Assembly (NCBI GenBank): GCA_022575985.1
Contig: JAKSXM010000269.1
Location: forward strand, 620,001 to 684,000
Reading direction: 5' to 3'
Origin: Anagrus nilaparvatae
Lineage: Eukaryota > Arthropoda > Insecta > Hymenoptera > Mymaridae
Length of the DNA: 64,000 nt
Shown here one piece after another: positions 35,401 through 44,143 of the stretch. Below the pieces are notes generated by a model. It saw only the letters and a program-made list of their open reading frames with translations, ran no database searches and was not told the origin of the DNA. Each line of letters starts with the position of its first letter. Positions within the stretch are counted from its first letter, which is position 1. Made by a program: the position numbers and the translations under genes.

Positions 35401-35945
35401 AATGTAATCACTTGGCAACGCGGATTCCAACAATAAATCCGTCAATTCCTCAATACAATTTTCGACCAACGCTTGTGCGTCAATATTGTCCGTCTCAGTC
35501 GGCTGTTGAAACTTCACGCAAATCTCACTCCCAGTCACCCTAAATCTATTATATCTACGAGTTTTTTTACTTAATTTAAATAAATGATTAGAATTAAAAT
35601 TACTATCAACAGTCTCATTATCATAAACAGCATCACTATTATTATTATCACTACTGCTGATACTTGACTCTGGGCTATCAGGCTTACTGCTTCCATAACC
35701 AAGACCAATCTGTGCTACAAAAAAAAATGAAAAAATGCATATTATTTTACCGCAAGAAAATCATACGCACATTTATGTGCAGAACAGAAAGTATCCACAT
35801 TACCTTCCAAGGTAAGCCTGTTTTCATCCTGACCAGAAGGGTTCTCTAAAAAAGCCCTTAAAAATGGATAATCGTCAAAGATTTCTATAGGAACACTCTC
35901 TATATCACAATCATCATGATGCTCGAAAACATCAATATCACAATC
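32430..35945 (-). pseudogene. Protein-primed DNA polymerase B of the Polinton, 3' half missing
   Basis: The upstream exon (about 35945-35804) encodes an acidic stretch and splices in frame at 35803/35714 to the main N-terminal region (SSDNNNSD, then KKTRRYNRF). Frame 35538-34510 (TAA at 34894) holds YIGFELRSTKFAKPLWLSF and a Cys-rich block. The exonuclease part shows DFET (34328-34339), SHNGQSFDNQFL and YCRNNVDVL across two frames. Further on are NPREAFYGGRTE and motif A, which reads AVTWLYPYI: the catalytic Asp position is Ala. The last recognisable block (KKAVERGYVIKEIYEIW) lies near 32700. Motifs B and C with their catalytic residues are absent. Confidence 0.86.
35715..35803 (-). other. 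Probable spliceosomal intron in Polinton PolB
   Basis: On the minus strand: donor GAAG|GTAATG at 35803, a long polypyrimidine tract, and acceptor TTTTTGTAG ending at 35715. Length is 89 nt. The flanking exons join in frame (..RLTLE then AQIGLGYG..). The intron itself holds in-frame stops. Confidence 0.6.
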
Positions 35946-36136
35946 AGGGACCGGGTTCTAATGCGTAGTATCTATTTTTTCTTTTTTTTTTCGACTAAAG
36001 CTGGTCTGTATTAAAAAAATAAAAAAAATAAGTATCCTACTTGCAAAAAAAAAATATATTAACAATTTACCCGCTTCGCTCGAATCTTTTCTTTTTACAA
36101 TTCCCTTAACGCTCTAACAAAAAAAACTACGTTATT

Positions 36137-36183
36137 ATACTCCCTGGCTCAGAGAGTTTATAACACCCTAAATCAGGGAGTAA
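36137..36183. repeat. Left part of a GGGAGTTAACTCCC short-repeat cluster
   Basis: Variants of 'cagggagtaaactccctaaaa' occur here and again at 38020-38095. The LINE at 36196-38014 splits the cluster. Confidence 0.7.
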
Positions 36184-36195
36184 ACTCCCTAAAAC

Positions 36196-38014
36196 CCTGA
36201 TTGAGGTGATACCCAGGAAGGAAGTGCCGCTGTTCAGCGAAGGCGAGATGGTCAAGGCCATAAAGGCCATTAAAAATGGCAAGGCGCCGGGGCCGGATGG
36301 GATACCGGCGGAAGTGCTCAAAAGAGCGGTCAAAGTAATCCCTAGTATCCCAAAGCACTGGAAGGTGGCACGTCTCGTGCTCTTGAACAAGGGCAAGGGG
36401 GGAGCCCCGGACTCTCCATCATCTTACAGACCTTTGTGTATGTTAAATACCATTGGTAAGGTGATGGAGAGCTTGCTCCGGGCAAGGCTCAGAAGGGCAA
36501 TCGAGGAGGGCGGTGGTCTCTCTGAGGAGCAGCATAGTTTTCGTGAAGGGCATTCCACGATAGACGCCATTTGGCGTGTCGTGGATACCGTAGAGGCTGA
36601 GAGGGAAAAGCGGCCTGCAATTCGCAAGGACGTCCTTCTGGTAACGCTGGACGTCAAAATCGCTTTCAACTCGGCCAGGTGGGATGACATGATCCGGTCC
36701 CTCGAGTACGATTTCCGGATACCCAGGTATCTGGGTAACGTACTAAAGGATTACCTGCGGGACCGGAGACTGCTCTACGACACGCTCGATGGAAGGCGTG
36801 AAAGGGTTTTGAGTGCAGGCATCGCGCAAGGTTCGGTTCTCGGACCGGATCTGTGGAATGCCTTTTACGATGGCTTGTTGCGCATCCACCTCCCGGAAGG
36901 AGTTTCCCTGATCGGGTACGCCGACGACGTGGCCCTGACATCGGTGAAATACCTGGGAGTTCAGCTTGATAACAAGCTGACCTTCTGGGAGCAATTTCAG
37001 AGGTCGTGTGAAAAGGCAACGTCGGCCGCATCCTCCCTGTCAAGGCTCATGGCCAACATTGGGGGACCCAAACCAGGGAAGCGAAGGCTCCTGATGTCAC
37101 TCGTCACCTCTGTCCTGCTCTACGGATCAGAAGTCTGGGCGAAGACTACAGAAACTGCCAAGTACAGACATAAAATATCGTCGGTACAGAGGCAAGCGGC
37201 AGTGAGGATCGCCTGCGGATACCACACGGTATCTCTAGAGGCGATCCAGGTTGTTGCTTCGGTGATACCCAATGACCTGCTAGCGTTGGAGCGGAAATTG
37301 ATCTACGAGAGCGTAGATGAGCGCGAAGTGGCTTCCACTCGCGCCCGCTTCAACTCTATGAAAGCATGGAAGAAACGATGGAAAAAGAACCAAGAGAAAA
37401 ATGCCCTATGGACGCGCAGACTGATCTTAGACCTGCAGGCATGGATGGGACGACAGGTGGATTTATACCTTACCCAGTTCTTAACTGGACACGGGTATTT
37501 CCGTGTCATGTTGAAGCATTGGCATAAGGTGGCAACAAAGGAGTGCTTGCACTATCCGGGCGTGGATGATACACTAGAGCTTCAAATGAGTGCGCTACGA
37601 GTGCGCCCTTCCCGATTTGGAGGCCGGAGACGGTGGTCCCGGAAATGCTATGGAGTTCCGAAAACTGGAACAAAGTAGCAGAGTACGTAAGGACCACCTT
37701 GTTGGAGAAGAAGGAGGATTTCTATCGTAGTGAGCTCTCCTGCCCCTAGGCAGGGGGGAATGCAGCGGCCATCTGCCTAGGCTGCGCGTCCCAAACTGAA
37801 GTTATACCTGAAAAGGGAGTTCCAGTTTGGGACAAACAAGCGCGGGGGGTTTAAAGTGTGTTTATCCAGTAAGAATCTGGGGCGTAGCCGGCGATCGTGT
37901 TCGCCGGTGGTCTCCCAGTTGTACACTTGTACATGGAAATTTGCGGGTCTTTAAGGCCCGCAAACACTCCATGGCTGATGCAAGATTCACATATTTCCCT
38001 TAAAAAAAAAAAAA
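36196..38014 (+). mobile_element. 5'-truncated R1-like non-LTR retrotransposon with poly(A)
   Basis: RT coding, a roughly 330-bp 3' UTR and an A14 tail (38002-38015). A 12-bp candidate target duplication with one mismatch flanks it: ACTCCCTAAAAC (36184-36195) and ACTCCATAAAAC (38015-38026). Because the target is itself a short repeat, the duplication could be coincidental. Confidence 0.85.
36206..37678 (+). pseudogene. R1-clade LINE reverse transcriptase, N-terminally truncated, internally deleted
   Basis: Open for 490 codons. RT motifs in order: AIKNGKAPGPDGIPAEVL, LVLLNKGKG, SYRPLCML, EEQHSFREGHSTIDAI, LLVTLDVKIAFNSARWDDM, GIAQGSVLGPDLW and the catalytic GYADDVAL. Immediately after this the sequence jumps to KYLGVQLD, so about 60-100 residues normally found between the two are missing: an in-frame deletion. 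The endonuclease domain and ORF1 are absent. The C-terminal CCHC region is degenerate (FLTGHGYF then HYPG). It would prime reverse transcription at a nicked target; this copy is dead. Confidence 0.87.
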
Positions 38015-38069
38015 ACTCCATAAAACAGGGAATTAACTCCCTAAAACAGGAAGTTAACTCTCTGAGTCA

Positions 38070-39618
38070 GGGAATCAACTCCCTGAAATTTCTGTCATCT
38101 CCTTGAATACCTTCGGGATAAAAATGAACCGTACGAGAGAAAGCTGATATCCTGGAGGTGTAATGTTTAATTTTCCGACGGTTTTCCGATTTTCCAATAT
38201 GGCGGATAAAAAAAACATGAAAATAGAAACTTTCAACATTTCCTGGGGGTTTTCGAGGTCAAGAAAAACGTTTTTTTTAATGAAATTTTTCATTTTTTGG
38301 CGCCAGCATATTTTCCGGTTTTCCAAGATGGCGAACGAAAAAACATTTCAGAATAAGCTTATTCATTACCTGGGGGTTTTCGAGGTCGTGAAAAACATTT
38401 ATATTAATGAAAATTTTCATTTCTTGGGCCCAGAAAATTTTCTGGTTTTCCAAGATGGCGGACGAAAAAACATTTGAGAATAAGCTTTTTACATTACCGG
38501 GGGGTTTTCGAGGTCGAGAAAAACGTTTTTATTAATGAAATTTTTCATTTTTTGGTGCCAGCATATTTTCCGGTTTTCCAAGATGGCGGACGAAAAAACA
38601 TTTCAGAATAAGCTTTTAACATTACCTGGTGGTTTTTGAGGTGGAGAATAACGTTTTTATTAATGAAAATTTTCATTTTTTGGCCCCAGAAAATTTACTG
38701 GTTTTCCAAGATGGCGGACGAAAAAACATTTGAGAATAAGCTTTTTACATTACCGGGGGGTTTTCGAGGTCGAGAAAAACGTTTTTATTAATGAAAATTT
38801 TCATTTTTTGGCCCTACCATATTTTCCAGTTTTCCAATATGGCGGAAGAAAAAACATTTCAGAATAAGCTTTTTATATTACCTGGGAGTTTTTGAGGTCG
38901 AGAATAACGTTTTATTAATGGTAATGGTCCAGGGTGGTAATGTATAAAGCTTATTCTGAAATGTTTTTTCGTCTGCCATCTTGGAAAACCGGAAAATTTG
39001 CTGGGGCCAAAAAATCAAAATTTTCATTAATAAAAACGTTATTTTCGACCTCAAAAACCCCCAGGTAATATAAAAAGTTTATTCTGAAATGTTTTTTTGT
39101 ACGCCATCTTGGAAAACCGGAAAATTTTCTGGGGCCAAAAAATCAAAATTTTCATTAATAAAAACGTTATTCTCGACCTCGAAAACCCCCCGGTAATGTA
39201 AAAAGCTTATTCTGAAATGTTTTTTCAGCCGCCATCTTGCAAAACCGGAAATTTGCTGGGGCCAAAAAATGAAAATTTTCATTAATAAAAACGTTATTCT
39301 CCACCTCAAAAACCACCAGGTAATGTTAAAAGCTTATTCTGAAATGTTTTTTCGTCCGCCATCTTGGAAAACCGGAAAATTTTCTGGGGCCAAAAAATGA
39401 AAATTTTCATTAGAAAAACGTTTTTCTCGACCTCGAAAACCCCCAGGTAATGTTGAAAGTTTCTATTTTCATGTTTTTTGATCCGCCATATTGGAAAATC
39501 GGAAAACTGTTGGAAAATTAATCATTACACCTCCAGGATATCAGCTTTCCCTCGTAAGGTTCATTTTTATCCCGAAGGTATTCCAGGAGATGGCAGAAAT
39601 TTCAGGGAGTTAACTCCC
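38070..39618. mobile_element. Palindromic TIR element with internal ~127-bp satellite arrays
   Basis: Terminal inverted repeats run inwards from GGGAATCAACTCCC (38070) and GGGAGTTAACTCCC (39605-39618). They include 'cttcgggataaaaatgaacc', 'agctgatatcctggaggtg' and their complements. Inside are about six direct satellite units (38190-38930), then a head-to-head reversed set (38935-39490), each with 'ttttccaagatggcggacg'. No transposase is seen, so the element is non-autonomous. Confidence 0.88.
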
Positions 39619-40066
39619 ATATTATCTGCACTACACCCAGGAGTTGGATTCACGTGTACAGTATCTTCATATTTTAGATTAAGTTAATTAATAACAAAAA
39701 AAAATTGAAAAGCATTACAAAAATTGCATTTCACTGTCAAAAAAAAATCAGAATTTTTTTTCACAAACTTTCATTCACAATTTTTTTTCCAGAAGTTTCA
39801 ACTCACGTTTAAGCGCTGATGAACATCGACAAAATTTTTACTGCTGCATCCAGGAGTGGGGTTTTCGAAAACAGTACCTTTGTATTTTAATTTAAGCTGA
39901 TCTTTAAAAAAAAACGAATATTCGTGAAAAAAATATACCAATTTAGTCTCAAAACATCATAATATCTTTCAACATGAAAAATTTACCTACTATACTCGAA
40001 TCTTTCTTCCCTATTACATTATTATCTGCTAAAAAAAAATCATTATTAACTTTAATGCGTGTGAGG
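39619..40066. other. No gene seen
   Basis: AT-rich spacer with homopolymer runs only. Confidence 0.5.
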
Positions 40067-40210
40067 TATACTGCAGCGCAAATCACAAATCACACATCTA
40101 CATCGACACCACTAACGAAAACTCCGACATCCCTGCTCAAAACGAAAAGGAGAAGTCAGGGTTTTCGTTAATGGTAACGATGTGGGATTTATGATTTGTA
40201 CGGCAGTATA
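40067..40210. repeat. 144-bp foldback
   Basis: TATACTGCAGCGCAAATCAC on the left matches the complement of the right end (gtgggatttatgatttgta then cggcagtata). The inner arms 'actaacgaaaactccgac' and 'gtcagggttttcgtta' also pair. This is a MITE-like or hairpin-RNA-like shape. Confidence 0.75.
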
Positions 40211-40409
40211 TAAAAAGTGAAAACAAGTTTAATTTAATATTTTTAATATATAGCCAAGGTGAGATGTCGAGTAAAATTTTTATTTTTATTCTGAGTATAG
40301 GGGGGAAGAGTTCGAAAAAAATTTTTATTCAAATGCGACATCAAATAAAAATTCAGTATTACCTTGTAAATTTTCGTCAGACGGTAAAATTACATTTAAA
40401 AATTCACCG

Positions 40410-41077
40410 TCACACACTGATTCAGAAAAAAAAGCGGCAAAAAATTAGCTTCAAGTGAGGTTTGAAAGAATTTTGATGCGGTTTGCGGCATTAAGTTCCT
40501 AAAAATGTGTATTTACCGAAAAGTATAACATGAATTTCTGATTATTTTCACCCCTTAAGTACTTAAAACTACCCCTAAATAAGAGTTTTTTATAACATTC
40601 ATTTTTTGCAAAGTTTAGTTGTCAATCACTTTTATAACTTTTATAAACATTAAAAATTGTGAATTTTCATGAATTTAGAGTAGAAGAAAAAAAACTGCCC
40701 CTATTAAAACCCAAAGTACCTCTGAAACTACCCTTAAAATTCTAAGGCTTATTTGCATGTGCAATTCAATTTTTTTGAGTAGTTTCAGAGGTATTTTGGG
40801 TTTTAATAGGGACAGTTTTTATTCTTTTACTTTAAATTCATGAAAATTCACAATTTTTAATGTTTATAAAAGTTTTAAAAGTGTTTGGCAACTAATTTTT
40901 GCAAAAAATGAATGTTATAAAAAAACTCTTATTTAGGGGTAGTTTTAAGTACTTAAGGGGTGAAAATTCAAATAATCAGAATTTCTTGTCATACTTTTCG
41001 GCAAACCGCATCAAAATTCATTAAAACCTCGCTTGAAGCTAATTTTTTTCCACTTTTTTTTTCTGAATTGGTGTGCG
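40410..41077. repeat. Palindrome, about 670 bp
   Basis: The arms pair from 'cacacactgattcagaa' / 'ttctgaattggtgtgcg' inwards through 'ccccttaagtacttaaaact' and its complement to a loop near 40745. Arms are about 320 bp with scattered mismatches. Non-coding. Confidence 0.85.
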
Positions 41078-41375
41078 TCAAGACCATCTTCAAAATCTTA
41101 TTGCAAAAAGAAAAACCACATATAAAAATTTAACATTCAGCATTTAAAAACAAAAAAAACAAAACTTACAGTTAATGGTGTTGTATTTATTCATGAACAA
41201 ATCAAAACACGTAAGCCCAGCTTGGCCTCTTCTCCTTAAAATATCACCAAAAATTAAAAAAACGTCATTTTCGTCACACTCATTTAACAACACGTTTTTT
41301 TAATAGAAATTATTATTATAAATAATAATAATAAATGATCAAAAGGAACAATTTAGTTTAAAGTTTTTTTATTTC

Positions 41376-41413
41376 ATCAACGTTTCAGGGGTTTGTACCC
41401 CCTTCTTCAGGAT
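41376..41413 (-). ncRNA. Penelope-type hammerhead ribozyme core
   Basis: On the minus strand the core CTGAAGA (41410-41404) fits CUGANGA. Stem II is AGGGG/CCCCT with a 7-nt loop, then GAA, then the minimal self-complementary stem III ACGU, and U at the cleavage position (41379). Stem I starts with three pairs (GAU 41378-41376 with AUC 41413-41411). Such minimal stem-III hammerheads are known from Penelope-like elements. No Penelope coding sequence is visible nearby, so this would be a remnant of its terminal region. Confidence 0.6.
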
Positions 41414-42293
41414 CTACAAAAATTTAACAATATTACAAAAACACATACATTTTTATATACATATATTATAAAATTTTTTTAACTTTCATAAAAATAATAA
41501 TTTATTTGAATAAAAATATTTTATTTAAATAAAATATTTTAAAAAGATGTGGAAATTTGAGGGTAACCAAACTGTAAAAACGTTTATTTATGTTTAATAA
41601 AATTTAAATTATTTTTAAGCAAATATTAAAAGATATAAAAACTCACTGCACATAATATATTTTAGTCATATTTAGGCGTAAACCCATGTCAACACGTTTT
41701 TTGCAATAACATGCAACGTTGGAAGCGCGCACAGACTAAAAATCAATTTGATTTTTTTCAAAATCACTTCTATCGAGCAGACTTTTATTTGTGATCTCCA
41801 TTTGAAATCACAAATTTTACGCACACTTGGCTCGCGCCCATAAGCGATTTTCACCAATAATTTTACAATTATTAACAAATTGACCTTCCTAGATAAAACC
41901 ATTTTTTATTTTTTTTACTTTTTTTGTCTCAAGAAAAAATTTTTAAAGTCACTTAATAAAGATAAAACGATACTAAACATATGTGCTATAATAAAATTGC
42001 TTCATGTATAAAGCCTTTCCTATAAAAGTTCAACTCATCAAAAAATAGAAAAAAATGCAAAAATTTCTTACAACAAGAAAAGAGCATAAAATAGTTACCT
42101 TTTAAAGATAAGACGATACCAAATACATGTGTCATAATAAAACAACTTTATGCATACTGTTTTTTTTTTTTTTTTTTTAAGCTCGACTTGCAAAAACAGA
42201 AAAATATATTATAAAAAAAAATGTACATTTTTTCATCTTACAAAAAGAGTTTCAAATAAAAAAACACATTGTTTTTACAAAATATAACAAATT
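41414..42293. other. No gene seen
   Basis: AT-rich, including an uninterrupted T run near 42160-42178. Short ORFs here look accidental. Confidence 0.5.
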
Positions 42294-42554
42294 TTATTGA
42301 AAACTTAAATAATAAAAAATGGTCATTTTTTTTTTCTTCATTTTTTCAGTTTTTTCCAGCAAAGGTTTTTTTTCATCTTGAAAAGAATCTGTTTTTCCTT
42401 TAAAACTAGAGAATCCGTTAAACACGTCCTTCGAGAAGCTCCATTTACCGCTGCTAACTCTCCTCCAATAAGGTCCGTAATTTCTTTCCCCGTCTTCCCC
42501 TGCGTCTTCAAAACGACTATAGTTTACACTACAATTCGCTGGCTTATTACCCAT
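42294..42554 (-). CDS. Hypothetical small protein with myristoylation-like start
   Basis: An 86-codon ORF beginning MGNKPANCS, which fits an N-myristoylation signal. It is less AT-rich than its surroundings over about 42400-42550. The middle contains YGPYWRRVSSGKWSFSKDV; the end is Lys-rich. An AATAAA overlaps the stop codon. I do not recognise a family. It may be a retro-copied exon, a transposon fragment or a chance ORF. Confidence 0.3.
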   Translation of the reverse strand: MGNKPANCSVNYSRFEDAGEDGERNYGPYWRRVSSGKWSFSKDVFNGFSSFKGKTDSFQDEKKPLLEKTEKMKKKKMTIFYYLSFQ

Positions 42555-43296
42555 TTTTTTTTTAAATAAAACAACAATTTAACAGATGTTATTAACTTCA
42601 GAGCTTATGCAGGAATGACTAAGCATCGATTCAGAAACCTTAAAAAAGCTACCGAACTTTTCAAAAAAAAAAGGCAAACGACCTCTATTGTCGAAAAAAA
42701 AGAACCAAATTTACGGAAAAAATTTTTAAAACCCCGAAAATTTTACCTGGTAATTTTACTCTAAATTTCGGTTCAATTAAAATAATTTGACAATTAAAAT
42801 TTAATATCTTCGGTAGGTTAATAAAAAAATAATCATATCTACAAAAAATTTTCAACTAAGCAAAAGAATCTAAAAACATTTATATATGTCACCAATTAAA
42901 AATCAAATTAAAACCTGAAATCAAATTTTTGATATTTTATTAATCATGATATTATTGTATTTTATTTTTTTTTTTATTTTAATGCTGTAATTTTTATTCA
43001 AGAAATTTATCTATAGAAACAAAAATCAATAATAATAATAATAATAATTATAGAAACAAATTATTTTCGTATTACATATTTATTATATATATATTAAATG
43101 GAAAAAAAATAATTAATATAATATTTTGAGTCATTTTAAGCCATTAAGATGATTTTGGAGGTAAAGAAATAAATTTAAAATATTTTGATAATAATAATTT
43201 TTTTCACGATTTTGGCCAAAAAAATATTCATAAAAATAATTTGTCCATAATAAAATTACATATTTAATTATTAAAGTTCTATTCGATTTCATTTTT
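42555..43296. other. No gene seen
   Basis: AT-rich; an AAT microsatellite lies near 43028-43050. Confidence 0.5.
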
Positions 43297-44060
43297 TAGA
43301 AGCAAGTCTAATTTTAAAACCTTTTATCTGAAAAATATGTATGAGAATAGACGGTAACCATATTCCGAGATGATTGATGAGGATGAATAGTTTTGATTAG
43401 GTCAGGATTTTATTAGTGCAATAAAAAATATCTACTTTGCTTATATACATGGAGAAAGAGAAAAAAAAATGAAACAAGTAAAAAAACTGCAATACTTTGC
43501 ATGCATTTTTATTTGGAAATTTTTTATCTCTTTTTAGACTAAATTTTAGACTAAATTTTAATTTTTTTAGAAGCAAGTCTAATTTTAAAACCTTTTATCC
43601 AAAAAATATGTATAAGAATAGACGGTAACCATATGCCGAGGCTGAGGGATGAGGATGAATAGTTTTGATTAGGTTAGGATTTTATTTCTGTACTGCAGCC
43701 CGAAAGTACGTATTTCCCGGACGCTGCGCGTCCGGAAAAGACCTATTTTCTCGCCACAGTCGCAGAAAAATTTTGTACAATCCTCGGCCATAAACAAAGA
43801 ATCACCCAAATCGCAGTTTCGGTCATTCTTTATTTTTCTGGCCTAGGACCGTAATATACTATTATTGCAATAAAAAATATCTACTTAGCTTATATATATG
43901 GAGAAAGAGAAAAAAAATGAAGCAAGTAAAAAAACTGCGATACTTTGCATGCATTTTTTTCTGGAAATTTTTTGTCTCTTTTGAGACTAAATTTTAGACT
44001 AAATTTTAATTTTTTTAGAAGCAAGTCTAATTTTAAAACCTTTTATCTGAAAAATAAACA
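43297..44060. repeat. ~271-bp tandem repeat with an inserted foreign segment
   Basis: The units start at 43298, 43569 and 44017 with 'agaagcaagtctaatttta'. The second unit is about 177 bp longer because of an insertion (about 43687-43860). The units share 'gcatgcattttt' and 'agactaaattttagactaaa'. Confidence 0.85.
43687..43860. mobile_element. Inserted ~175-bp element, less AT-rich, with a perfect hairpin
   Basis: Absent from the neighbouring repeat unit, so it is a clean insertion. It contains the palindrome CCGGACGC-TGC-GCGTCCGG near 43705-43735. TTATT-like sequence on both sides may be the target duplication. It has no coding capacity and the family is unknown. Confidence 0.6.
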
Positions 44061-44143
44061 TCAATGTCTGGGTTCACTCACTTACGACAAGGTCAGAATC
44101 CGATAAAAAATAAAAAAAACAGCCGTCATAGTTACTCGGCCAG

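Larger units (their letters stand above)
15602..35945 (-). mobile_element. Polinton/Maverick (adintovirus-like) element, degenerate, interrupted by a Ty3/gypsy element
   Basis: Eleven minus-strand genes of the Polinton type are recognisable: protein-primed DNA polymerase B, A32/FtsK-like packaging ATPase, retroviral-type integrase with chromodomain, major and minor capsid proteins, adenain-like protease, a PLA2-domain protein and small conserved proteins. The gypsy element occupies about 22770-31760. I could not find long terminal inverted repeats at either end, so the true borders are uncertain; 15602 and 35945 are the outermost coding positions. Every gene is damaged. Confidence 0.9.

Noticed and set aside
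36666..37043. Minus-strand ORFs over the LINE
   Set aside because: Antisense shadows of the RT frame in GC-richer sequence.
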